Shown here: positions 36,501 through 44,209 of the stretch, in pieces
Numbering within the stretch: position 1 is the first letter of the stretch
Layout: every line of letters begins with the position of its first letter
From: Solimonas sp. K1W22B-7
GTDB lineage: Bacteria > Pseudomonadota > Gammaproteobacteria > Nevskiales > Nevskiaceae
Length of the DNA stretch: 64,000 bases
NCBI RefSeq assembly: GCF_003428335.1
Contig: NZ_CP031704.1
Coordinates: 4,848,071-4,912,070, forward strand
Reading direction: 5' to 3'
The notes under the pieces: model-generated
What the model was told of the DNA's origin: nothing
What the model saw: the letters and a program-made list of their open reading frames with translations, nothing else
Database searches by the model: none
Translations under genes and position numbers: made by a program

Positions 36501-38500
36501 TCCAGCAGCGAGCCGGTCAGCGCGTCGCGCGTGAGGCTGCCGTACTGGCGCGCCCCCAGCGTGGTGCGCAGCCGGTCCAGGCCGGCCGCGGCGGCCTGCA
36601 TGCGCGGCAGGCCCATGCCCTGGCCGTTGACGCTCAGGGCGTGGTATTCGCCCACGTCGGCCACACGGTCGCCCGCCGGACCCCAGGCCTGCTGGCCCGG
36701 GTCCCAGATCTCGGTGCGCAGCAGCACGGGCGTGCCCAGCGTGAGATTGCCGCCGGTGTAGAGGGCATCGTCACCGATCAGCAACTGCGCCTTCATCTCG
36801 ATCAGGTAGCCGGGAAGGTCTTCCGGAAACTCGCTCGGCTGCACCGGCGAGCCGTCCGCATGCGGCTGTGGCAGGTAGCTGGCCAGTGCCGTCGCGTCGT
36901 CAGTGGTGGCAGGGATGAAGGACAGCGCCACGCGGCGGCCGTCCAGTTGCGGCAACGAGCGTTCCAGGGCCACGGTGCTGCGCTGGGTGGCGAGGTCTGC
37001 GCTGCTGGCATAGAGGCTGAGCCGCAGCTTCCAGCGCAGGCGCTCGGGCAGCGCCAGGGCCGGTGCCTCGCTCGCCGCGATACGGTACGGCAGGGCCGCT
37101 GCCAGCACGTCGGGGTGACGCTCCACCAGCGTCTGGGTGCCGAGCACGTCGGCGACGCGGGCGTCGGGGTTCACGCTGGCCAGGAAGCGGCTGACCTGGT
37201 CGCGGTAGGCCAGCAGCTGCTGGCCGATGGCGGCGGTGTCGATACCCGACACCGCGCCGGTCTGCGGGTCACGCTGGCTGGCGCCGGCCAAGCGCTGGAT
37301 GAAGCTTTCGGCGTCGAAGCGCAGGTCGCGCGCGATGTCGATGCCGGGGGTGTAGAGCACGTCCTTGAAGCTGGCGTCCATCGGCACCCAGGTATCGGGC
37401 ACGCGGTTGCGCGCGCCGCGGGAGGGTTCGAAGTCGACGAAGGCCTCGACCCAGACATGCTCGAAGCGCAGGGCGCTGATCCTGCCCGCCACCACCACCG
37501 GCTCGGCGGGCACGCCGGCCTGCTGCAGCAACGCTATGGCGGCCTGCGGCGTGGGCAGGTCGCCCAGCCAGTTCTGGGCGGCGGCGGCGTCCATCTCCAC
37601 GGTGCCCACCACATAGCGCGCCGGGATGCCGGATACGCGCAACAGCGCCAGCAGCAGGCTGGAGGTGTCCGCCGCGTTGCCGCGACGGTTCAGCAGGGTC
37701 TGCCCCGCGCCTTGCACGGAACCGTAGCCCGGCACGAACTCGATGTGGTTGCGTACCCAGTTGACGATCTCCACCGGCTGGCCGTGCAGCTCGGCGGCCT
37801 GGGCGCGGATGGCGTCGGTGAAGGGGGCGTCTTCGGTCTGCGCCAGATGCTCGGCGGTGGGCAGGCCGACGGCGGCGGCGGCCAGCAGGATGCTCGCGGC
37901 GCTGTTGTCGGCAACCAGCAAGGTGTCCTGCGTGGCGGTGTATTCGCGCAGCGTGCGGCGCGGTGCGCGCGGGGCCTTGAGGCGGGGCTGCCCCGGCAGC
38001 TCGTGCCGGATGGCGGGGGCACCGAGCAGCGACGGGCGGCGCTCGAGCCGCTGCAGCAGCGCGTCGACACGGCGGCGGGCTTCGGCGGGGCGCTTTTCGG
38101 CCAGCAGGGGAACGAACTCTTCCAGGGTTGCTTCGCTCTGCTGGCGCCAGGCCTGCAGGGCCTGCTGGTGACGCCGCTGGATGCCGGCGGGCAGGCGCTT
38201 GTCCTGGATGTGGCGGCCGGTGGCGTAGAAGGTGTCGCGCTCGCGCGCGTCGGCGGCGATGAATGCGTCACGCAGGCGCTGCAGCTGCGTGGACAGCTCG
38301 GCCGGGGACTTGCTGCGCTCGATCTGCGTGCGGATCGCGGCGAGACCCTGCGGAGGCTGCTCGCGCGGTGCGCCCGCCTTGTCCGCGAGCGCCAGGGCCG
38401 ACCAGCCGGCGCTGGCCGCCAGTGTCATGCCTAGCAGTGCATGGCGCAGGGCATGGGCGCTGCGGCGCAGCGGCGCCTGTGTCTTGTCGAAACTAGCCAT
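30542..38500 (-). CDS. Full-length secreted RHS/YD-repeat polymorphic toxin A
   Basis: Starting at ATG 38500 (AGGAAAG ribosome-binding site upstream; an open extension to 38605 lacks a signal), the protein has 2652 residues. Order: Sec signal peptide (1-39, ALALA cleavage), coiled-coil-like helices, transglutaminase-like domain (about 240-400; His348 and Asp375 present, but Ala276 where the active Cys is expected), Ig-like segment (about 960-1045), RHS entry region from about 1250, many YD repeats to about 2440, core end YYHVDGVGSTRLL and KYIYANNSPQFFVDPSG. The last 165 residues are a tip I cannot assign (C-terminus YHRGREYRVDVENLRGHN). RHS shells encapsulate and deliver such tips. An immunity candidate follows at once. 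Export route beyond Sec is unknown; no VgrG, PAAR or T6SS gene is in the window. Confidence 0.88.
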   Translation of the reverse strand: MASFDKTQAPLRRSAHALRHALLGMTLAASAGWSALALADKAGAPREQPPQGLAAIRTQIERSKSPAELSTQLQRLRDAFIAADARERDTFYATGRHIQDKRLPAGIQRRHQQALQAWRQQSEATLEEFVPLLAEKRPAEARRRVDALLQRLERRPSLLGAPAIRHELPGQPRLKAPRAPRRTLREYTATQDTLLVADNSAASILLAAAAVGLPTAEHLAQTEDAPFTDAIRAQAAELHGQPVEIVNWVRNHIEFVPGYGSVQGAGQTLLNRRGNAADTSSLLLALLRVSGIPARYVVGTVEMDAAAAQNWLGDLPTPQAAIALLQQAGVPAEPVVVAGRISALRFEHVWVEAFVDFEPSRGARNRVPDTWVPMDASFKDVLYTPGIDIARDLRFDAESFIQRLAGASQRDPQTGAVSGIDTAAIGQQLLAYRDQVSRFLASVNPDARVADVLGTQTLVERHPDVLAAALPYRIAASEAPALALPERLRWKLRLSLYASSADLATQRSTVALERSLPQLDGRRVALSFIPATTDDATALASYLPQPHADGSPVQPSEFPEDLPGYLIEMKAQLLIGDDALYTGGNLTLGTPVLLRTEIWDPGQQAWGPAGDRVADVGEYHALSVNGQGMGLPRMQAAAAGLDRLRTTLGARQYGSLTRDALTGSLLEEAGLSYFALADANDRLFARIARAVSARQPSLLRAYVDAQTTYAYGVPTHVRFPAVALQLEQLNTAVVTREVDAEGKPVGYAAFRRAALERASAYGHLSLERLFAGGAPQGASAVKALAQSVVAGTPIYRLGADNLDAALARIDLPADDKQLLRDNVGNGRSGTVSESPVTIAGWSGSGLVISDDASGAGDYRLTGGDAGRLQSGNLAWLALGSPAQAAGGALPVLDAARGVQQGIEVLLGDSSGVRWSEYAAQQDIVGALMLGFVSGAAGGTAADQAILVATANAATGTADLDEPVNQAPVFTTHPVTQARAGKVYHYSASAADPEGDPVQYRITRAPGGVSVSASGHVSWDRPVAGDWVITLRADDGHAWREQTWSLHVDEAAAALDASLSVSPELAEPGTPVTLSVASSGGSGTVTRTLTVNGTPVAIPANGVLQQPAPQTPGVYRIALQVSDDSTTLHREALLRVRSADDSAAPVAEITSPEADAEVSGRIPIRGSASDDHFAWYQLLWRPLGAGDDAWREILTRTTPVANGVLGSFDPTTLDNGLYQLALVAADTGGRQTTALVSIEVYGEQKLGQFSISFVDLSLEAAGIPIQVTRTYDTRRKADKLDFGHGWSVDYQSLRLRQNMTLGLQWNVETPPGQFNVCLRPVGKRRIAITLPDGKVERFSARNATECSFGQPPPVNILFDPAPGTTGSLTLVNVPNVKAQGGVLYDMDNLETWNPQEFKLKTQEGLEYYLREGVGIERVKDAFGNTLDYTANGLIHSGGQTIHFDRDAQGRITAVTDLAGKKIQYGYSAQGDLQSVTDRNAQTTRFKYDRSHGLTDLIDPRGITVARQIYDEQGRLIATIDADGQRSDIVFQPDDNRQVVKNRRGFETAYLYDSEGNVLEKTDALGHKTAYEYDDVGNETKVTDAHGKSVTRSFNAGNKVVTETNALNQATTNDWTLDNGSQRWQLLSTTDARGNVSTNTYSVITAELTLISEPLGRSTRIFQNGKGELYGLNLSGNLTQYGYNAQSQKTSETDPLGRVTNLELDANGQEIARSQTRTKADGSTSTVKTSRKLDAEGRVTEETGPTGLKTTTTYNTAGKVESQTDARGKVTRYEYDSLARLSKTIYPDGGTETVAYDAEGNEVEKTDRAGRTIKLEYDALNRLIKTVHPDGSTEETVYDNVGRVHQQKDSLGHSLTNGYDAAGRLTSVTDALGQATTYGYDANGNRTRVTDASLKTAAFEYDALNRVTKVTLPDGTYTQTTWTTAGQKETETDASGRTSRFGYDAKSQLITVTQNDGTQDLITRYGYDELGNKISQQDAEGRVTRWEYNDLSQVTARVLPEGERETFGYDTNGNRTWHKDFNGRTHTFAYDDLNREIERKYADGARVKTTYTASGQISTQTDARGVTKYQYDARDRLTRVESPEGVIRYQYDQNGNRTLLSTKHQNVQYGFDELNRLQSVTDTQGKQTTYQYNARSQKTRVSLPNGTSSYWEYDDNGRITEVRHEKTATGAILGAYRYTLAANGQRMRLAERDNEGATRTADYEYDGLNRLTKESVTDHRDAAKSYVTAWVYDKVGNRLSQSKTKGGQVEVTSYTYDDNDRLLTEVRTLDGSNQYSTVYSYDANGNTTKKIVTAGGQTDIHVYGWNADNRLTKYSVNGVQKASYQYEPEGIRTSKNDTFYLVDHSQFYAEVLEEGVGASADPEMIYLRGDALLSQDGRGQSNYYHVDGVGSTRLLTEENGEVGNAYNYEAYGEREDSAEGVQNEYLFSGAQYDNALKMYYLRERYLLPAVGRFLILDPHKGNSLSPVTLHKYIYANNSPQFFVDPSGRESVGSLLTAMNVGANLGRIALPVVRAVAIACAAQVVTTTVIGTAGVPLTGVSGPCVGNQMRVQLQQGTSNDVVSDVQMNLPVTGVTTAQVNIGLRKLYYERDQAKWWTQELDKWLYQSIVSLSIKVGRVPPTGVSVVGNIFRQEIYHRGREYRVDVENLRGHNLRR
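33876..36553 (-). repeat. 2.68-kb near-identical block, RHS A copy
   Basis: Counterpart of 23469-26146 at an offset of 10,407 bp. A single crossover anywhere in this block would delete exactly that length and join A's signal peptide and head to B's NucA/NucB tip and SUKH gene, removing the A tip, both RAYTs and the C cassette. Confidence 0.9.
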
Positions 38501-38894
38501 CGGTGACTTTCCTGAGTGCGAGATTCCCGGGTGTTGGCGGGAAAGTTTTTCTATACATGCTCTGGGGTCGCTGCTGCGCGCAGCCCTGATGCAAGCGGAT
38601 GGCAACGCGATACCCGCTTATCTGGCCGCTGCGAGTTGTCTGACGGGAGCAGAGAGCGGATCGGATCGCTACGCGTAGCCACCGATAGCCTGCAACTGCG
38701 CCGGCACGTGCCAGCTCCCCGTGAATTCCCCAAGCAGCCTGTCCCGATGTGAACAATCACTCCTCGGGATTTGCGCGGATATGACCCAAGCTTCGAGAGG
38801 CTGTCAACGTGACGTTGCTGTCAGGTCTTCTGCGGTATCGGCACTCTCAGTGGAAAGTTCGCACCGATAGCACCCAAAAAAGGGAGCAAGGTCT
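38501..38894. other. Leader region of RHS A between its start and the right direct repeat
   Basis: About 390 bp with no convincing gene on either strand. A minus-strand -10-like TATAGA (38555-38550) lies about 50 bp before the RHS A start without a clear -35. A perfect palindrome GCTACGCGTAGC occupies 38668-38679. The boundary with the 515-bp repeat at 38895 is sharp. Confidence 0.4.
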
Positions 38895-39409
38895 TGCCTC
38901 CCTTTTACCTTTCCGTGAGCCGCATGCGCCAGTGCCCCGCCGGGGGCGCCTGTCGGTTCCATCCCCGACCCGACAACCGGATCAGGTTTCACTGCCGGAA
39001 CCCGGCCCCGTTCTTGCGGCTGCCATGGAGGGAAACATCCCCTAGAATCGCCGCACTTTTTCGAGGGAACGCGCATGATTGTCGGCATCGACCTGGGAAC
39101 CACCAACAGCCTCGCCGCGGTATGGCGCGACGGGCAGGCCGTGCTCATCCCCAATGCCCTCGGCCAGGTGCTGACCCCCTCCTGCGTCAGCCTGGACGAC
39201 CAGGGCCAGGTCCTGGTGGGGGCAGCGGCCCGCGACAGGCTGTTGACCCAGCCGCGGCGCACGGCCGCGGCGTTCAAGCGCTACATGGGGACCGACCGCC
39301 GCCTGACGCTGGCGGATCGCGAGTTCCGCCCGGAGGAACTCTCGGCGCTGGTGCTGAAGTCGCTGAAGGCCGACGCCGAAGCCTTCCTGGGCGAGCCGGT
39401 CACCGAGGC
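38895..39409. repeat. 515-bp direct repeat, right copy (with intact hscC start)
   Basis: Counterpart of 18313-18827. Here the sequence continues into the complete hscC gene, so this is the functional copy for hscC, while the left copy is the functional neighbour of ltrA. A handful of substitutions separate the copies, indicating a fairly recent duplication. Confidence 0.95.
39020..39048 (+). promoter_or_regulatory. Probable sigma-70 promoter of hscC
   Basis: -35 CTGCCA (39020-39025) and -10 TAGAAT (39043-39048) with a 17-bp spacer, followed by the ribosome-binding site GAGGGAA about 6 nt before the ATG. The identical arrangement is present at 18438-18466 before the truncated hscC copy. Confidence 0.5.
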
Positions 39410-40784
39410 CATCATCACGGTGCCGGCCTACTTCAACGACACGCAGCGCAAGGCCACGCGCATCGCCGGCGAACTGGCGGGCCTCAAGGTGGAGCGCCTG
39501 CTCAACGAGCCGACCGCGGCGGCGCTGGCCTACGGCCTGCATCATGCCGACCCGGAATCGCAATTCCTGGTGTTCGATCTCGGCGGCGGCACCTTCGACG
39601 TGTCCATCCTGGAGCTGTTCTCCGGCGTGATGGAGGTCCGTGCCACCGCCGGCGACAACTACCTGGGCGGCGAGGATTTCGCCGGCATCCTGGTGGATGC
39701 CTTCCTGGCGCAGCATGCCGGCGCACTGCGCCTGGACCCGAAGCGGCTGAGCCCGGAGCAGGCGGCCCGGCTGCGCAGCGAGGCGGAACGCGTCAAGCGC
39801 GAGCTGTCGCACAAGGACCCGGTGCTGATGAGTTGCCGCGAGGGCGAGCTCGAAGCGCAGTGGAGCGTCACCGCCGACGCCTTCGAACGCCTTGCAGCCA
39901 ACCTGCTGCTGCGCCTGCGCACGCCGGTGGAGCGCGCCCTGCGCGACGCGCGGATCAATGCCGCCAGCCTGCACCAGGTGGTGCTGGTGGGCGGCGCCAC
40001 GCGCATGCCGATCGTGCACCGGCTGGTGGCCAAGATGTTCGGGCGCTTCCCCAACCGCGAGATCAACCCGGACGAAGCGATCGCCATGGGTGCCGCCGTG
40101 CAGGCCGGTCTCAAGGCCCGCGACGCGGCGTTGAGCGAAGTGGTGCTGACGGACGTCAGCCCCTACAGCCTCGGTATCGAGACCACCGAGGAATACGCCG
40201 CCGGCCAGTACCGGCCGGGCGTGTTCATGCCGGTGATCGAGCGCAACACGGTGATCCCCGCCAGCCGCTGCGAGGTGATCTCGCCGCTGCACGATTACCA
40301 GACGATGATCGAACTGCGCATCTACCAGGGCGAAAGCCGCTCGGTGCAGGAGAACGTCCTGCTGGGCCGGCTCAACGTGCCGCTGCCGAAGAAGCCGCGC
40401 GGGCAGCAGCAGGTGGAGGTGCGCTTCACCTACGACGTCAATGGCCTGCTGCTGGTGGAGGCCAAGATCCTGGCGACCGGCACGGTGGAGAAGCTGCTGA
40501 TTGAGCAGAGCCCCGGCGCGATGAGCCAGGACGATATCCGGGAAAGCCTCGGGGCGCTGGAGCAGCTGCGGATCCACCCGCGCGAGCAGTCCGAGAACGT
40601 GGCCATGCTGGAGCGCCTGAAGCGCCTCTACGAGCAGCATCTCGGCGAACGCCGCGAATGGGTCAGCCAGCAGCTGTCGGCGTTCATGACGGTGGTCGAG
40701 CGGCAGAACCCGCGCGACATCGCGCACCTGCGGCTCCAGCTGGGCGATGTGCTGGACCAGTTCGAGGACACCCCGCTGGGCTGA
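39075..40784 (+). CDS. hscC: Hsp70-class chaperone HscC
   Basis: The 569-residue protein begins MIVGIDLGTTNSLAAVW (phosphate 1 motif) and has NEPTAAALAYGL, FDLGGGTFDVSILEL (phosphate 2), and VVLVGGATRMPIV with NPDEAIAMGAAVQAG (adenosine motif). The substrate-binding region follows from about residue 380 (LTDVSPYSLGIET). It is shorter than DnaK (about 640) and lacks much of the lid and the EEVD-like tail, which fits HscC. A J-domain gene follows after 10 bp, matching the HscC/DjlB-DjlC pairing known in Escherichia coli. The 5' end is duplicated at 18493 by the flanking repeat. Confidence 0.9.
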   Translation: MIVGIDLGTTNSLAAVWRDGQAVLIPNALGQVLTPSCVSLDDQGQVLVGAAARDRLLTQPRRTAAAFKRYMGTDRRLTLADREFRPEELSALVLKSLKADAEAFLGEPVTEAIITVPAYFNDTQRKATRIAGELAGLKVERLLNEPTAAALAYGLHHADPESQFLVFDLGGGTFDVSILELFSGVMEVRATAGDNYLGGEDFAGILVDAFLAQHAGALRLDPKRLSPEQAARLRSEAERVKRELSHKDPVLMSCREGELEAQWSVTADAFERLAANLLLRLRTPVERALRDARINAASLHQVVLVGGATRMPIVHRLVAKMFGRFPNREINPDEAIAMGAAVQAGLKARDAALSEVVLTDVSPYSLGIETTEEYAAGQYRPGVFMPVIERNTVIPASRCEVISPLHDYQTMIELRIYQGESRSVQENVLLGRLNVPLPKKPRGQQQVEVRFTYDVNGLLLVEAKILATGTVEKLLIEQSPGAMSQDDIRESLGALEQLRIHPREQSENVAMLERLKRLYEQHLGERREWVSQQLSAFMTVVERQNPRDIAHLRLQLGDVLDQFEDTPLG

Positions 40785-40794
40785 TCCGCGATCC

Positions 40795-43458
40795 ATGAAT
40801 ATCTGGCAGGAACTGGGCATTGCCCCCACCGGCGATCTGCGCGCGATCAAGCGCGCCTACGCCGCGCGCCTCAAGCAGGTGCACCCCGAGGATGACGCCG
40901 AGGGCTTCCAGCGCCTGAGGGCGGCCTACGAGCATGCGCTGCGGCTGGCTGAACAGGGGGCCGAACAGGACGCACGCGAACAGGCCGCAGGAGAGCCACC
41001 GGCGCCGCCGGTCGCCGAGGTGATCCTGGAGATGCCCGTAAATCTCGCCAAGCCGATACCGGCAGACGATCGCTTGCGGCCGGTGGCGCCGCTGCCGCCG
41101 CCGGTGGCGGCGATGGCCCGGCCGCCCGCGCCTCTGGAAGTCGCCCGGACGCTGTGCGCGGAACTGATGCAGACCTACGCGCAGCAGCGCGTGCCCCAGC
41201 TCCGGCACCGGCTGCAGCATCCGGACTGGCAGCTGCTGGATTTCCAGACCGCCATCGAGCAGGCCGCGCTGGACGTCCTCACGCAGCGCTTCGACGACTA
41301 TATGGAACTGATCCCGGTTTTCGCCGAGGTCTACCGCTGGGGCGATCCCGGCGAGGTCGTGCAGCGCACCGACCCCCGCCTCTACGAGCTCTGGCACCGC
41401 CGGCAGGCACGCCGGTGGCGCCTGGAGGTCGAGGAAGATCGCCGGCACAGCAGCCTGACCCGGCGCAAGGCGCTGGCCCTGCTGCTCGGCGCCCCCGACG
41501 AGAAGCCGTTCCGGCGCTTTGCGCGCTGGTCGGAGCAGCTCAAGGCGATGCAGCAGCTGCTGGAGGACCTGGAGCAATCGCAGCGCGCCGCGCTGCACTT
41601 CGAGATCAACCGGGAATCGGCGGACTGGTGGCGCGAGCGGATAGGCCAGCATCGCCTGACGTTCGACCAGGCCGGCCTGCTGGTCCTGGCCGGCCTGCTG
41701 CTGGGGGCGCTGCCCCTGCTCGCCCTGACCAACTTCCTGCTCACGGAATGGCAGCTGGACCTGTTCAGGTACCCGGCCGTCGGAATCGCCTGCATGCTGG
41801 CGGCCTGCTCGCCGCCGCTGCTGGGGAATGCCGCGCTGCGCTGGTGGAAGCGGAAGATTCACCAGGGCGTCTTCCGCTCGCCGCAGGAGATCCGTCGCCT
41901 CTGGACGACGGAACCGCGGCGGCGGAGCGTGCTGGTGTCGGTGGCGATTTTCAGTGGCGCGATGTCCCTCATGGCGCCACTGTCGCCGTGGTTCCTGCTC
42001 TGCAGCCTCACGGGCTTTGCCTGGCTGGCGTTCCACTACAGCCTGGGCTATGCCACGGTCGTGATGGGCATCTATGCCTGGCCCCTGGCCGGGCTCATCG
42101 CCTTCGGCACGTTCCTGGCCGCACAGCTGACGGGGCTGCAGGGCCTGCCGGTCGGCGCCCGGCAGCTGCTGTTCGCGCATCTGCTGGCGTCCTACCTGTT
42201 CCATCCGCTGACCCAGTTGCTGGTCCGGGCAAAGCTGCGGCTGACCCGCTCGGGCTTCGAGAATCCCCTCAACGTGGCCTTCGGCATCACATTCTTCGCC
42301 GGGCTGGCGCTGCTGCTGTCCTGGCGGATCCTCGAATTCCGCGAGGCGAATGTCGAGGAAGCCCGGACGGTGCCCATCACGATCGACTACGGCAAGCCCA
42401 AGCCCCCGGCGCCGCCCGCTCCGGCGGAGGCCAGCCAGCCGCCGACGGAGCTGTTCAGGTTGCCGACGGCGCCCACGCCGGCCCCGACCGCGCAGCGCCC
42501 CCTGAGCGATGTCAGGACGCGAGCGTCGGCTTTGCAGGATGCGATCGCCGGCGCGTATCGCAAGCACTACAGCCTCGTCAGCCCACCACCCGATGGCGCG
42601 CAGATGACGCTGCACTTCACGGTGATGACGGACGGCAGCGTGGGCGACGTGCAGGTGACGGACTCCGGCTTCACCAGCCGCGATTTCGAACGGGACGCGA
42701 TTGCCGCGGTCAGCGGCTTCCGCTATTCCGCGAAGCAGGCGTACGCCCCCAGCCGTTTCAGCTACCGTTTCGACTCCGATCTTGAGCGCCCCTCGCGGCC
42801 GGAAAAGGAGGTCGCAACGCTGGCGCCCCTGATCAACGGGACACTTCGCGAGGCCGAACGCAGCGCCTTCGGCGAGGCCGCCGTGCCGGCCGGCGCCCGG
42901 ATCACGCTGCGCTTCCGCGTGGAGCCCGACGGGCGCGTCTCGCGCGTGACGGTCGTCTCCTCCAGCTTCGGCCGGACGGAGTTCGATCGGCTGGCGCGCG
43001 AGGGGCTGCAGCGGCTGCGCTTCCCCAGCGTGCCGGGTTACCGGGCCACGGACTTCTTTCAGGAGTATGGCGATTCCCCCCGTCCCGCAGGCTCTCTCGC
43101 TCCAGGTGCACCGCCGGCCGCAGCCAGCGGGCAGGAGCGCCCGCAGAGCAGCCTGCGCGACAGCCTGCCGCAGCTGCGCACGCGCTTCAACCTGATCGCG
43201 CTCGACTACTACCAGGACCGCCAGCCGCCCGCCTTCGCCCGGATGATCATCCGCTACACGGTGATGCCCGACGGCGCGGTCGGCGAAGCGCGCCTGGAAT
43301 ACTCCGGCTTCGACAACCCCGAGTTCGAGCAGCGCTTGCTGGCCGACATCAAGAGCTTCCGCTTCGCCGCCGACGAGCGCTACCGCCCCACGACCTTCAC
43401 CGAGCGCTACTCGCTGAGGCCTCCCGGAACGCCACCGGAGGCGCCGGCCACGCCGTAG
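40795..43458 (+). CDS. Membrane J-domain protein with three C-terminal TonB-C-like domains
   Basis: The 887-residue protein begins at ATG 40795 with a J-domain (1-60: IWQELGIAPTGDLRAIKRAY, then HPEDD in place of HPD, and GFQRLRAAYEHAL). HPE is common in the divergent DjlB/DjlC-type partners of HscC. A helical cytoplasmic part follows, then five or more TM helices (about 291-525), a Pro-rich linker (529-572) and three repeats of a TonB-C/AgmX-like fold at about 601-662, 695-758 and 798-882, each with an F/Y-x-V-x-x-D/PDG-x-V signature (VMTDGSVGDVQV, VEPDGRVSRVTV, VMPDGAVGEARL). The predicted topology puts the J-domain in the cytoplasm and the TonB-C-like domains in the periplasm. It lies 10 bp after hscC and is surely its partner. 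The fusion is unusual. Confidence 0.82.
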   Translation: MNIWQELGIAPTGDLRAIKRAYAARLKQVHPEDDAEGFQRLRAAYEHALRLAEQGAEQDAREQAAGEPPAPPVAEVILEMPVNLAKPIPADDRLRPVAPLPPPVAAMARPPAPLEVARTLCAELMQTYAQQRVPQLRHRLQHPDWQLLDFQTAIEQAALDVLTQRFDDYMELIPVFAEVYRWGDPGEVVQRTDPRLYELWHRRQARRWRLEVEEDRRHSSLTRRKALALLLGAPDEKPFRRFARWSEQLKAMQQLLEDLEQSQRAALHFEINRESADWWRERIGQHRLTFDQAGLLVLAGLLLGALPLLALTNFLLTEWQLDLFRYPAVGIACMLAACSPPLLGNAALRWWKRKIHQGVFRSPQEIRRLWTTEPRRRSVLVSVAIFSGAMSLMAPLSPWFLLCSLTGFAWLAFHYSLGYATVVMGIYAWPLAGLIAFGTFLAAQLTGLQGLPVGARQLLFAHLLASYLFHPLTQLLVRAKLRLTRSGFENPLNVAFGITFFAGLALLLSWRILEFREANVEEARTVPITIDYGKPKPPAPPAPAEASQPPTELFRLPTAPTPAPTAQRPLSDVRTRASALQDAIAGAYRKHYSLVSPPPDGAQMTLHFTVMTDGSVGDVQVTDSGFTSRDFERDAIAAVSGFRYSAKQAYAPSRFSYRFDSDLERPSRPEKEVATLAPLINGTLREAERSAFGEAAVPAGARITLRFRVEPDGRVSRVTVVSSSFGRTEFDRLAREGLQRLRFPSVPGYRATDFFQEYGDSPRPAGSLAPGAPPAAASGQERPQSSLRDSLPQLRTRFNLIALDYYQDRQPPAFARMIIRYTVMPDGAVGEARLEYSGFDNPEFEQRLLADIKSFRFAADERYRPTTFTERYSLRPPGTPPEAPATP

Positions 43459-43538
43459 CGCCGTTTTCGCGAGCGCGCCACCGGCGCATCGGCGGTTCTG
43501 GCAGGCTAGATGCTCCAGACAAGTGCAACGACAGGTCG

Positions 43539-44123
<585 letters not shown>

Positions 44124-44209
44124 ACCGGTCTCAAGGCCTGCACAGCATGGATTCGTCCCCGGGGCTGGAGTAGTCTGCCCCGACCACCCCCAGCCAGCGC
44201 GAGGGAATC

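Larger units (their letters stand above)
18828..38894 (-). mobile_element. RHS polymorphic-toxin island inserted between ltrA and hscC
   Basis: About 20 kb bounded by 515-bp direct repeats. Content in transcription order (right to left): full RHS toxin A with immunity candidate, RAYT element, RHS N-terminal fragment, second RAYT element, orphan tip C with immunity candidate, headless RHS B with NucA/NucB tip and SUKH lipoprotein, and an RHS fragment. The RHS core is GC-rich like the host, but the tips and immunity genes are strikingly AT-rich, a sign of separate acquisition. No integrase or att site was seen; the flanking repeats suggest integration by homologous recombination or a duplication event. 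Confidence 0.8.

Noticed and set aside
35363-38434. 1023-residue open frame on the plus strand opposite RHS A
   Set aside because: It is a mirror frame of GC-rich coding sequence; the composition is Gly/Ala/Val/Gln-rich with no domain, and the minus-strand RHS protein explains the region.
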